From contig AP024674.1 of NCBI GenBank assembly GCA_025998755.1, positions 3,178,162 through 3,242,161 of the forward strand: a stretch of 64,000 bases of DNA, in the 5' to 3' direction. The notes under the pieces are model-generated. The model made no database searches. It was not told the origin of the DNA and saw only the letters and a list, made by a program, of their open reading frames with translations. This stretch comes from Armatimonadota bacterium. GTDB taxonomy: Bacteria; Armatimonadota; UBA5829; DSUL01. Shown piece by piece: positions 18,192-25,839 of this stretch (its first letter is position 1; each line of letters starts with the position of its first letter). The translations under genes and the position numbers were made by a program.

Positions 18192-18195
18192 CGCC

Positions 18196-19335
18196 TCAGC
18201 CTCCCGCCTCCGTGGCCGGAGCAAGGCGGGGAGCCCTGCGCTCCACGCGCCGTCCGGCGATCTTGATGACCGCTCCCACCACCACCGCCAGCGTCACATT
18301 CACCACCGTCAGCAACGGCATCGCCCGGTCCGCCGACAAGGTCACGACGACAGCTGTTACGGCAAGGTTCAGGAACCCCACCGGAATGAGCACCTTCCAG
18401 CCGAACGCCATCAGCAGGTCGTAGCGTATTCGCGGCAGCGTGGCGCGGATCCACATGTAGAAGATGATGAAGGCGAAAATCTTCACCAAGAACCAGACAA
18501 TGGGTATTTCCGGCAGACCGAACGGGGCGTGCCAGCCTCCCAGAAACATCACGGTCGCCAGCGCGCTGACCGTCACCAGGTTGACGTATTCGCCCATGAA
18601 GAACATGGCGAAACGGAAGCCTGTGTACTCCGTGTGAAAGCCAGCCACGAGCTCCGATTCCGCCTCCGCCATGTCGAACGGCGGACGGTTCAGCTCGGCG
18701 TTGCTGGCGATCAGGAAGATGATGAAGCTGATGAGCTGCGGAAAGACAAGCCAGTATCCGCTTTCCCGCTGCAGGTCCACAATATCCTTGAGGCTGAGCG
18801 ACCCCGCCATCAGGACCACAGAGACCACCGCCAGCCCGATGGGGATCTCATAGGAGATCATCTGCGCGCTCGATCGGAGCGCTCCCAGCAGCGAGTACTT
18901 GTTGTTCGAACTCCATCCGGCCAGAGTCACACCGTAGACCGCCAGCGAGGAGAGCGCCAGGATATACAGGATCCCGATATTGACATCCGCCACTTGCAGC
19001 GCCACCGTCCGGCCAAAGATCGTCACGGGCTCCCCGAAGGGCACCACCGCAAACGCCGCCAGTGCAGGCACGATGGAGAGGATGGGGGCCAGATAGTACG
19101 TAATGCGATCCACGCCCGCCGGGATAATGTTTTCCTTGATGATGAGCTTGACAGCGTCCGCCATCGGCTGAAGCAGTCCGAACGGTCCGCAACGGTTCGG
19201 GCCGATCCTCTGCTGCATCCACGCGACGACCTTACGCTCCAGCCAGATCAAAAGGGGAACCAGGCTCATCAGGACGGCGAAGACCAGCACGGCCTTCACC
19301 AGCGAAGCGATCCACGTGAACAGGGTGTCGCTCAT
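18196..19335 (-). CDS. nuoH: NADH-quinone oxidoreductase subunit H
   Basis: 379 residues, the quinone-site membrane subunit at the junction with the peripheral arm. WLERKVVAWMQQRIGPNR and ELNRPPFDMAEAESELVAG, followed by the acidic loop to FRFAMFFMGEY, are diagnostic. The ATG at 19335 overlaps the nuoF TGA by 4 bases; the frame extends further upstream through nuoF but has no reason to start there. nuoG is absent between nuoF and nuoH. The C-terminal tail beyond the last helix is Arg-rich. Confidence 0.97.
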   Translation of the reverse strand: MSDTLFTWIASLVKAVLVFAVLMSLVPLLIWLERKVVAWMQQRIGPNRCGPFGLLQPMADAVKLIIKENIIPAGVDRITYYLAPILSIVPALAAFAVVPFGEPVTIFGRTVALQVADVNIGILYILALSSLAVYGVTLAGWSSNNKYSLLGALRSSAQMISYEIPIGLAVVSVVLMAGSLSLKDIVDLQRESGYWLVFPQLISFIIFLIASNAELNRPPFDMAEAESELVAGFHTEYTGFRFAMFFMGEYVNLVTVSALATVMFLGGWHAPFGLPEIPIVWFLVKIFAFIIFYMWIRATLPRIRYDLLMAFGWKVLIPVGFLNLAVTAVVVTLSADRAMPLLTVVNVTLAVVVGAVIKIAGRRVERRAPRLAPATEAGG

Positions 19336-20636
19336 CCCGCGGCCGCCGCTCCTTCCAGTGCAGCTCCCTCGCGCCGCCGCATGGGGCACCCCCGGTTCTC
19401 CACGTGCGCCTCGAACTCGTGACGCCAGTGCTCGATGCCGGAAACGACGCTGGCGATGGAGGTGTCTCCCAGGGGGCAGAAGCACTTGCCGTCCATGTTG
19501 TCCGTGATATCGAGCAGGAGATCGATGTCTTCCTTGCGGCCGCCGGTCTCCTCCAGCTCGTTCAGGATCTTGTACATCCAGTCTGTGCCCTCCCGGCAGG
19601 GCGTGCACTTGCCGCAGGACTCGTGCCGGTAGAAGTGCACCAGATTCCTGGCCGCCCAGACCATGCAAGTGGAGTCATCCATCACGATCATCCCGGCCGA
19701 CCCCAGCATGGAGCCAGCCGCCTGAATGGACTCGTAGTCCAGATTGATGTCGCACTTCTCGGCGGGCAGAATGGGAACGCTGGATCCGCCAGGGATGATG
19801 GCCTTCAACGTGTGGCCTTCCCGAATCCCTCCAGCATAGTCGTTCAGGAGGGTCATCAGGGGAGTGCCGAGGGGGATCTCGTAGTTGCCGGGTTTCCTGA
19901 CGTGACCAGAGACGGAGAAGATCTTGGTGCCCGGACTCTTCTCCGTTCCCCACTGGCGGAACCACTGCGCGCCGTTGTTGATAATGTGCGGGACGTTGCA
20001 CAGCGTCTCGACATTGTTGATGATGGTGGGGCTGCGGTAGAGTCCGGAAACGGCTGGGAACGGCGGCTTGAGCCGCGGCAGGCCCCTGCGACCTTCCAGC
20101 GAATCCAGCAGGGCGGATTCCTCACCGCAGATGTAAGCGCCCGCCCCCGGATGCAGACTTATGTGGCAGTCGAACCCTGTGCCCTGGATATTTTCGCCCA
20201 GCCAGCCACGCGCATATGCCTCTTCGATGGCCTGATTCAGAACACGGAGAGGGCCGACATATTCTCCGCGCACGTAGATGAAAGCCCGGTTTGCCCCAAT
20301 CGCGTGGCAGGCGACGATCATCCCCTCCAGAAGCTGATGCGGATTCACCTCCATCAGCTCACGGTCTTTGAAAGTGCCCGGCTCGCTTTCGTCGGCGTTG
20401 CAGACCAGATAGTGCGGTTTGCCGGTGTTCTGCGGCACAAAACTCCACTTCATCCCGGTGGGAAAACCAGCTCCTCCGCGCCCTCGCAGACCCGAATCCT
20501 TGACCTCGGCGATCACCTCGGCCGGGGTCATCTCCAGCGCTTTCTTCACGCTACGGTAGCCGCCGTTCTCCAGATATACGTCAATTCCGCGGATGCCGGG
20601 AATATGGTTCTGACTGAAGACGATCTCGTTAGCCAT
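19332..20636 (-). CDS. nuoF: NADH-quinone oxidoreductase subunit F (FMN/NADH site)
   Basis: 434 residues. GLRGRGGAGFPTGMKWSF binds FMN/NADH, GAGAYICGEESALLDSLEG is the second nucleotide-binding signature, and ESCGKCTPCREG plus the downstream GKCFCPLGD supply the four cysteines of the N3 [4Fe-4S] cluster. It oxidises NADH and passes electrons through Fe-S clusters. All catalytic motifs are intact, so it should be functional if partners exist. It follows nuoE by 3 bases and overlaps nuoH. The last 20 residues are Ala-rich. Confidence 0.97.
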   Translation of the reverse strand: MANEIVFSQNHIPGIRGIDVYLENGGYRSVKKALEMTPAEVIAEVKDSGLRGRGGAGFPTGMKWSFVPQNTGKPHYLVCNADESEPGTFKDRELMEVNPHQLLEGMIVACHAIGANRAFIYVRGEYVGPLRVLNQAIEEAYARGWLGENIQGTGFDCHISLHPGAGAYICGEESALLDSLEGRRGLPRLKPPFPAVSGLYRSPTIINNVETLCNVPHIINNGAQWFRQWGTEKSPGTKIFSVSGHVRKPGNYEIPLGTPLMTLLNDYAGGIREGHTLKAIIPGGSSVPILPAEKCDINLDYESIQAAGSMLGSAGMIVMDDSTCMVWAARNLVHFYRHESCGKCTPCREGTDWMYKILNELEETGGRKEDIDLLLDITDNMDGKCFCPLGDTSIASVVSGIEHWRHEFEAHVENRGCPMRRREGAALEGAAAAG

Positions 20637-20639
20637 AGG

Positions 20640-21170
20640 TCAGTCCGGGGCCTCCATTCCGGTCAACTGAGGCGCCCGCTGCGGCTCCTCGGCGGGACGG
20701 CTGCGAAGTTCATCTATGAGCCGGTCTAGCTGATCCAGCGTCAGGTTTTCGTAGTAGCGGTCTCCGAAAAGCATCACGGGTGCGGACCCACAGGCTCCCA
20801 GGCACTCAACCACTTCGAACATGAACTTCCCGTCCGCAGTGGTCTGGCCCGCCCGCACGCCGAGTTTTTGTTCCAGGAAGCGGATGACGTCTTCCGCCCC
20901 GCACAGGGCGCAGGAAAGCGTTCCGCAGACCTGGAAAATATACCGTCCAACCGGCCGGTTGTAATACATCGTGTAGAACGATGCGACCCCTTTCACCTCC
21001 GCCGGGGAGATGCCCAGGATTCCGGCGATGTCCTCAATGGCTTCGTCCGTGACGTATCCATCCTGCTCCTGCGCCACATACAGGGCCGGAAGCAGGGCGG
21101 AGCGTCGCTCCGGGTATCGCGAAGCAAGGCGCTCCACGCGCTCCCTGGAACTCTCTGTCAGCGAGGCCAT
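20640..21170 (-). CDS. nuoE: NADH-quinone oxidoreductase subunit E ([2Fe-2S])
   Basis: 176 residues, thioredoxin-like [2Fe-2S] subunit. A helical N-terminus (LLPALYVAQEQDGYVTDEAI) precedes FQVCGTLSCALCGAED and VECLGACGSAPVM, which supply the four N1a cysteines. It forms the NADH module with NuoF. It follows nuoA directly by 34 bases; in a standard operon nuoB, nuoC and nuoD would lie between them. The ATG at 21170 has a GGGGGAA site upstream. Confidence 0.96.
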   Translation of the reverse strand: MASLTESSRERVERLASRYPERRSALLPALYVAQEQDGYVTDEAIEDIAGILGISPAEVKGVASFYTMYYNRPVGRYIFQVCGTLSCALCGAEDVIRFLEQKLGVRAGQTTADGKFMFEVVECLGACGSAPVMLFGDRYYENLTLDQLDRLIDELRSRPAEEPQRAPQLTGMEAPD

Positions 21171-21204
21171 GCGTTCCCCCTGCCCAAGCGCCCCGCGTGC
21201 CGGG

Positions 21205-21561
21205 TCACTCCCATTCCAGCGCCCCTACACGCCATTCGTAGATAAGTCCCACCGTCAACACCAGAAAGAACACGCCCATCCCGATCAGTCCATACATCCC
21301 CAGCTCACCCAGCGCCACCGCCCAGGGATACATGAACACGACTTCAATGTCGAAAAGAATGAAAAGCATCGCCACCAGGTAGAACTTCACGGGGAAGCGC
21401 TCTCGGGCGGTGCCGACGGGCTCAATGCCGCACTCATACGGAGCCAGCTTGCGAGCATTCCCTCCACGGGGCCGTCCCACCACGAGAGCCAGAAGCAGCG
21501 CAGCGACGGCGAAGCTGGTGGCGATGATCAGCATCATCAGGATGGGCATATAGGGGTGCAT
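21205..21561 (-). CDS. nuoA: NADH-quinone oxidoreductase subunit A
   Basis: 118 residues, three membrane helices, first gene of the operon. APYECGIEPVGTARERFPV and FYLVAMLFILFDIEVVFMYPW are the NuoA signature. The start is ATG 21561 (MHPYMPILMM); the frame stays open upstream but the added residues are not family-like. The ribosome site is not ideal: AAGGAGGG lies about 20 bases upstream and only CAGGG is close. A promoter is proposed at 21682-21711. Confidence 0.95.
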   Translation of the reverse strand: MHPYMPILMMLIIATSFAVAALLLALVVGRPRGGNARKLAPYECGIEPVGTARERFPVKFYLVAMLFILFDIEVVFMYPWAVALGELGMYGLIGMGVFFLVLTVGLIYEWRVGALEWE

Positions 21562-21681
21562 CGTCCCTGCCTGTTCGTTCCCTCCTTGCGTCCGCCGCGC
21601 GACGCCCAGAAACATCGTGTGGTTTTGCACAAATCCGCGGCGCAAAAAGCGGCCGGACACCGTCGGCCGCAACACACGTGA

Positions 21682-21711
21682 ATGTTAGCACAATCGCGGA
21701 AACGCCGTCAA
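21682..21711 (-). promoter_or_regulatory. Candidate promoter of the nuo operon
   Basis: Read leftward: TTGACG (21711-21706), an 18-base spacer and TAACAT (21687-21682). Transcription would start near 21675, giving a leader of about 115 bases before nuoA. Confidence 0.55.
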
Positions 21712-21831
21712 CAGATGCAATACGTTTGCAGAAAAGGGCAGTCGCGCGGCCTGTGTAGCGGTCTTGTCTTTTGGCGCCGTAAGCGGCGTGCCTTTCCCGG
21801 TCGGCAGGTCGCTCTTCGTCTGGCCCGTTAC

Positions 21832-21869
21832 GGAAAAACGCCCGGCCGGCGCCCGATGGCGCCGGCCGG
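21832..21869 (-). terminator. Intrinsic terminator of the SGNH gene
   Basis: A 12-bp perfect stem ccggccggcgcc / ggcgccggccgg with a 4-base loop; on the leftward strand it is followed by gcgttttt. It lies 34 bases after the SGNH gene stop and insulates the nuo promoter. Confidence 0.85.
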
Positions 21870-21902
21870 CATAGATGCGACAACATTGCTACAGGCTCGT
21901 GA

Positions 21903-22826
21903 CTACTCCCCGGTGAGCTCCGGGCCCATGGCATCCCAGAAGAGATCCGCATAGCCCTGCATCCCGGCATCGTTGGGATGCCAGTTCACCGCTCCGCCTC
22001 CAGGGTCGTGGCAAAGGGGATTGCTACCCACATCCCTCAGGGAGCGGAAAGGAATCTCCCTTGCATCACAGGCGGCTTTCATCGCCTGTTCCATCAGATA
22101 CACCCTTGCCCCCGGCTGGTACGCCCGGGGGTCGATGGCCCAGGTTCCAAAGCAGAAGATGCGCGGACGCGGAATGTTGTCCAGCAGCGCGTCGAGCACT
22201 TGCTCGTAATACTGACGGAACTGATCGATAGTAAGATCGTGATCGTTCTCTCCGATCTGGAGCGTGATCAGGTCGGCCTTGTAGCTCTTATACAAAGCCA
22301 TCTTTCCCAGGATGTGGATGATCTTGCCGCCCTCCTGGTTGGCTCCATAGCTGCTGTAGTGTTGTACCGCGTTTCCCGTATCCGCTGAGCGCATCATCGC
22401 CATCACCAGGTGAACGTAGTCCTTCTCCTGAGCTGAGGCCTTCATTCCCCACGCTCCGTACCAGCCGATGCTGGGAAGCGGGGGATGGTAGGTGATGCTG
22501 TCGCCCAGCGACAGATACTTCGGATATACGCGCTTCAAGACGCGCGGCGTCGAGCTCGCCAGCAGGCGCTGTCCGTCCCAGTCGCCGGAGACATACAGAA
22601 ACTGGCCGGGCTCGGCCTTAGCCACACCGTCCACCCGGATGCTCCACTTGCCGTCCGTCAGCGTCAGGGGATTCACCCTTGTGACCCTTCCGAAGACCTG
22701 AACGGGGTTTGGCGGCTGGGGCTGATGCTGAAGATCGCTGATGCGGACATTCATAGCAGCGCCGCATGGCGCGGCGTACAGGACGGCAATAGCCAGCAGA
22801 ACCCAACGCATAAGATAGAGTGTCAA
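21903..22826 (-). CDS. Secreted SGNH hydrolase with N-terminal OB-like module
   Basis: 307 residues. Signal peptide at 1-24 (MRWVLLAIAVLYAAPCGA). Residues about 40-95 form a small beta module (VQVFGRVTRVNPLTLTDG, IRVDG, GQFLYVSGDW) like those at 1, 37520 and 48000. The hydrolase has SLGDSIT (block I Ser), GENDHDL (block III Asn) and NWHPNDAG (block V His, with a nearby Asp two residues after). SGNH enzymes cleave or transfer acyl esters, often on polysaccharides; the substrate is unknown. The start is TTG 22826, which has GGAGGTGG at ideal distance, whereas ATG 22811 lies too far from it. Confidence 0.85.
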   Translation of the reverse strand: MTLYLMRWVLLAIAVLYAAPCGAAMNVRISDLQHQPQPPNPVQVFGRVTRVNPLTLTDGKWSIRVDGVAKAEPGQFLYVSGDWDGQRLLASSTPRVLKRVYPKYLSLGDSITYHPPLPSIGWYGAWGMKASAQEKDYVHLVMAMMRSADTGNAVQHYSSYGANQEGGKIIHILGKMALYKSYKADLITLQIGENDHDLTIDQFRQYYEQVLDALLDNIPRPRIFCFGTWAIDPRAYQPGARVYLMEQAMKAACDAREIPFRSLRDVGSNPLCHDPGGGAVNWHPNDAGMQGYADLFWDAMGPELTGE

Positions 22827-22905
22827 TCATCCACCTCCGTAAGGGGAATGCGCAAGGATGGCGAAACCTCGGTAGCCAGGGCTTCGGATTGCGCCCACAT
22901 AAACC

Positions 22906-22914
22906 ATTCTACCA
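22906..22914 (-). promoter_or_regulatory. Candidate extended -10 promoter
   Basis: Read leftward: TGG then TAGAAT, an extended -10 box about 80 bases before the SGNH start codon. There is no clear -35, as is common with extended -10 promoters. Confidence 0.4.
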
Positions 22915-22956
22915 TACCGGAGAATCGGTCCGGACCATCCTTCTCGCCAAAAATCG

Positions 22957-22990
22957 TGCGTCCCGCCCCATGCGGGACGGCTCAACCACC
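22957..22990 (-). repeat. Half copy of the twin-hairpin repeat
   Basis: The 8-bp stem cgtcccgc / gcgggacg is followed by ggctcaaccaccg, the same order as the end of the inverted copy at 34014-34109. Only one of the two hairpins is present. It may also serve as a hairpin downstream of the ankyrin gene. Confidence 0.6.
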
Positions 22991-23065
22991 GTCCGGGGGC
23001 GTTCTAGGAACGGGTTCCCGGATCACTGAAACCGGTATGATCGTGGTTTCAGCCCCCTCATCCAG

Positions 23066-23154
23066 ACCTTCTCCCGCCACAGGGGGGGAAGGCGAACACG
23101 GCACGGACGTCGGCCGTCCAGCCGAAGCCTTCTCCCACCACAGGGGGAGAAGGC
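23066..23154. repeat. Two imperfect palindromes in direct repeat
   Basis: accttctcccgccacagg.. (23066-23093) and gccttctcccaccacagg.. (23127-23154) are near-identical 28-base imperfect hairpins (cttctccc against gggagaag). They lie just after the leftward ankyrin gene end and could also act in termination. Confidence 0.65.
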
Positions 23155-23190
23155 TCTCACTCCCTCTGCGCTGCTTCACTATCTGTCTTT

Positions 23191-23559
23191 TTAATCTGCG
23201 ACAGCTCTCCGGGGGCCAACGGCGGCAGGTTGGAAGCCCTCTCCGAGCGTGAGAGCCTTCGGGTCGGCCCCGCGGTCCAGCAGGACCGTGGCGGCGCGGG
23301 CCTGTCCGCTGTAGGCCGCCCAGTGCAGCGGGGTCCAATCTTTCCCCACCACCTCGTATGCACCCTGGTGCTCCCGGTCCCGCGCGTTTACCAGAGCGGC
23401 ATCCTTGTCCAGCAGCATACCGATGGCCGCCGTGTCCCCCTTTTTCGCAGCCTCGTGGATGGCGGCGGCCCGGATCTCCCCGGCAGCCGAAAGCGCCACC
23501 GCCAGAGTCACAGCTGCAGCCAGCGCCCCGTTCAGTCTGAATGTCAGTGATCTGTGCAT
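23191..23559 (-). CDS. Exported ankyrin-repeat protein
   Basis: 122 residues with a signal peptide (to about residue 32, SAAGEIRAAA) and about two ankyrin repeats: IHEAAKKGDTAAIGMLLDKD and DWTPLHWAAYSGQARAATVL followed by LLDRGAD. Ankyrin repeats mediate protein contacts; here they would be outside the cytoplasm. AAGGAGG precedes the ATG. It lies 26 bases downstream of the MtrB-like porin gene on the same strand, so it is probably the third gene of that operon. The repeat set is short and the C-terminal 15 residues (after LTLGEGFQPA) are not repeat-like, so the gene may be 3'-truncated. Confidence 0.8.
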   Translation of the reverse strand: MHRSLTFRLNGALAAAVTLAVALSAAGEIRAAAIHEAAKKGDTAAIGMLLDKDAALVNARDREHQGAYEVVGKDWTPLHWAAYSGQARAATVLLDRGADPKALTLGEGFQPAAVGPRRAVAD

Positions 23560-23585
23560 CTCTGCCGGCCTCCTTTTTGTGGCCT

Positions 23586-25826
23586 TTAGAACCGGTACTG
23601 CACGCGGCCGTAGAGTGTCTGCACGGTGTAGTCCCGGAACAGAGTCCTCATCAGCAGGGCTCCGTTGTAAGCTCCGGTTCCCGTAACCGGCACGTACGGC
23701 GCGCCGTCCTGGAAGTCACGGGTATCATAGGACTCCACGGCGTATCCCAGCGACACGGACAGGGCGCGGCTGGCCCGATAGCGCAGCCGAGCATCCACCA
23801 GGGTCAGTTTACTGGTATCCGCGTCCTCGAAATCCAGAACAGGGTTAGGCACGTTGTCGGCCAGCGGTCCTGCAAAGGAGATGCGCCCCTTGCTTCGTGA
23901 ATAGGACGCCGTCACCTGCAGGTCCAGCTTCTCAGGTCGTAGCGGGAAAGTCATCCCGGCCCCGAGCGTTGTCACCCGGTCTCGCCCCCGGGCGGTCCAG
24001 TTGTTGGGGGAACCCAAGCCTGTGTCCGTCACATACGGATCCCCTGCAGCTCCGGGGATCCACTGCCTTGCCGCCTGGTCGTTGGTATATCGCTCCCGGC
24101 TGGCGAACGCAAAGAATGTCGCTCCCCCCGGAGTGGTGTAGTCCACATCCAGGCTGATGTCGCTTTGCCTGCTGCGGGTCAGCCCGAACGGAGAATCGGG
24201 ATAAGAGTCCCTGCCCATCCCTAGGCTGGCTGTCACGCTCCAGAACTCCGAGGGATAGGCCGTGGCCAGAAGACGGAACAGGTTCCGGTTCCGGTTGGCC
24301 TCATCGTATTTCCGCAACCAGGGAAGCTGAGGTGGCTGAGGATTGCCCGGGAACGGAACAGTAAAGTCGTAGGACCCCCATCGCCGTCGGGAAAGCTCGT
24401 AACGCGCGTGCAGGTTCAGCCACTGCAGCGACCGGTGGTCGAACTCCAAGCGGTAAATGTCATCCGACGTCCTGGCAGCCTCGCGATGCTTGCGCTTCAC
24501 GACGTCGTGGTCGTAGCCCAGCGTCAGCTCTGTGCGACCGGCCAGACGATGCCGCCACTCCAGACCGGTTGTCGTCAGCCGGTGGCTGATCGGCTCGCTG
24601 CGGATCTCCCCCGCCATCCACCCGGCATCCGTGCGGACATATCCCGGAAAGGTATACACCGGCGTGCGGTTGTCGTAGTCGTACATGCGGTAGCGCGCCT
24701 GCAGGCTAGAGCGGGGGCTGACGTTTAGAGAGTAGCGCACATTGTAGAGTGTGGTGTCCACGCGTCCGTCCACCCTTGACACCGGGAGCGACGCCGGATT
24801 GGATGCATCCAGGGGAGTGGTGATGGCCGTGTTCGTGGTATAGGGCAGAAGCGGGTCGTTCTGCCGCATCTTTCCCCACGAAACTGTGGCGGCCAGTGTC
24901 CCCTTGGCCGGAAGCTGTGTGGCCGCTCCGGTGAGCGTGAAGCTGGTGAAGCGGTTGTCCGGGTACAGGTCCAGCAACCCTCTGGCCGGGCCTGCCTGAT
25001 AGGTGTTCAGGTAAGCGGTGGGTCCTGTGGAATCCACCAGCCGGAACGGGTTGTCCCAGGCCAGCTCGCCGATGTTATTGTCGAAGCGGGATGAATGGAA
25101 CGCGGCGCTCACATAGTTGCCTTTTAGGGCATACTCCGCCGAGATATTGACGTCGGTGGTGTCATAGTTGATGGGCTCCACCACCTCCACCGTGCTGCCG
25201 ATGCCAAACGACCCGAAGAATGGCCGCCCTCCGTCCCTTCGCTCCGTCTGCCACCCCAGATGCACTGTCACAGGGTCCGAGAGGATGAAGTCCATCCGCG
25301 TTCCCGTGGTCTTGCGGTTCAGCCAGATATCATATAACCTGCCGTCCGAAGCGAGCGCCGCAGTGACACGCGCCGCCAGATCCTGCGGCGAGGTGCTGGC
25401 CTGAAGCGTGGCGCGGATAGACGCCGGTATCGTCAGGTCGCCTGTGCCGATCCCGGAGTAAAGCGTGAGTGCGTCGAAGGCGAAGCGGTGAGGGATCTTG
25501 TCGTGGATGAGTTCCAGCCTGTACTCTCCCTGACGCCCCCCGCGGATGCCGATATACTGGTCGCTCTGCCCGATGCGGTCCCACCGGAACAGATAGTTCT
25601 TCCTTCCGTGATGGAAGATCTGCTCGAAGGATCCCGCCGGACCGGACGGGACGTCGCGATACTCCTGGAACCGCGCCGACTCCCTTTCACCGGAGACAGT
25701 CCTCCAGTAGATGTCCAGCGAAGTGTGGCGGCGCACATCGTCCGGAGTCTGGCCCGTCTGCGCCGCAAGCGGTCCGGCCCCGGCGGCCGTGCAAAGAATG
25801 CCGAAGGCAAGCAGGAGTTGTCTCAT
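23586..25826 (-). CDS. MtrB/PioB-family outer-membrane beta-barrel
   Basis: 746 residues from ATG 25826 (AAGGAG 9 bases upstream; signal peptide ending near GPLAAQTG). The rest is a long series of alternating amphipathic strands with short turns and long loops (for example LQARYRMYDYDNRTPVY, RTELTLGYDHDVVKRKHRE, LQVTASYSRSKGRISF) and ends in a terminal Phe (VQYRF), as outer-membrane barrels do. Length and partner match the MtrB/PioB/DmsF family, which encases a decaheme cytochrome to carry electrons across the outer membrane. The N-terminal CxxC seen in some MtrB proteins is absent. It is encoded 13 bases after the decaheme gene, and the pairing is the strongest evidence. Confidence 0.85.
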   Translation of the reverse strand: MRQLLLAFGILCTAAGAGPLAAQTGQTPDDVRRHTSLDIYWRTVSGERESARFQEYRDVPSGPAGSFEQIFHHGRKNYLFRWDRIGQSDQYIGIRGGRQGEYRLELIHDKIPHRFAFDALTLYSGIGTGDLTIPASIRATLQASTSPQDLAARVTAALASDGRLYDIWLNRKTTGTRMDFILSDPVTVHLGWQTERRDGGRPFFGSFGIGSTVEVVEPINYDTTDVNISAEYALKGNYVSAAFHSSRFDNNIGELAWDNPFRLVDSTGPTAYLNTYQAGPARGLLDLYPDNRFTSFTLTGAATQLPAKGTLAATVSWGKMRQNDPLLPYTTNTAITTPLDASNPASLPVSRVDGRVDTTLYNVRYSLNVSPRSSLQARYRMYDYDNRTPVYTFPGYVRTDAGWMAGEIRSEPISHRLTTTGLEWRHRLAGRTELTLGYDHDVVKRKHREAARTSDDIYRLEFDHRSLQWLNLHARYELSRRRWGSYDFTVPFPGNPQPPQLPWLRKYDEANRNRNLFRLLATAYPSEFWSVTASLGMGRDSYPDSPFGLTRSRQSDISLDVDYTTPGGATFFAFASRERYTNDQAARQWIPGAAGDPYVTDTGLGSPNNWTARGRDRVTTLGAGMTFPLRPEKLDLQVTASYSRSKGRISFAGPLADNVPNPVLDFEDADTSKLTLVDARLRYRASRALSVSLGYAVESYDTRDFQDGAPYVPVTGTGAYNGALLMRTLFRDYTVQTLYGRVQYRF

Positions 25827-25839
25827 CTCATGTAGCTCC

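Noticed and set aside
17364-18198. Possible degraded nuoI between nuoH and nuoJ
   Set aside because: Only 4 bases separate the two genes and no [4Fe-4S] CxxCxxC pattern is present in any frame nearby.
18037-20729. Long + strand frames (461 and 441 codons) opposite nuoJ, nuoH, nuoF and nuoE
   Set aside because: Shadow frames of strongly conserved genes; no ribosome sites or protein-like features.
23051-23160. CRISPR-like direct repeats
   Set aside because: Only two imperfect palindromic repeats, with one spacer; no third unit and no cas gene.
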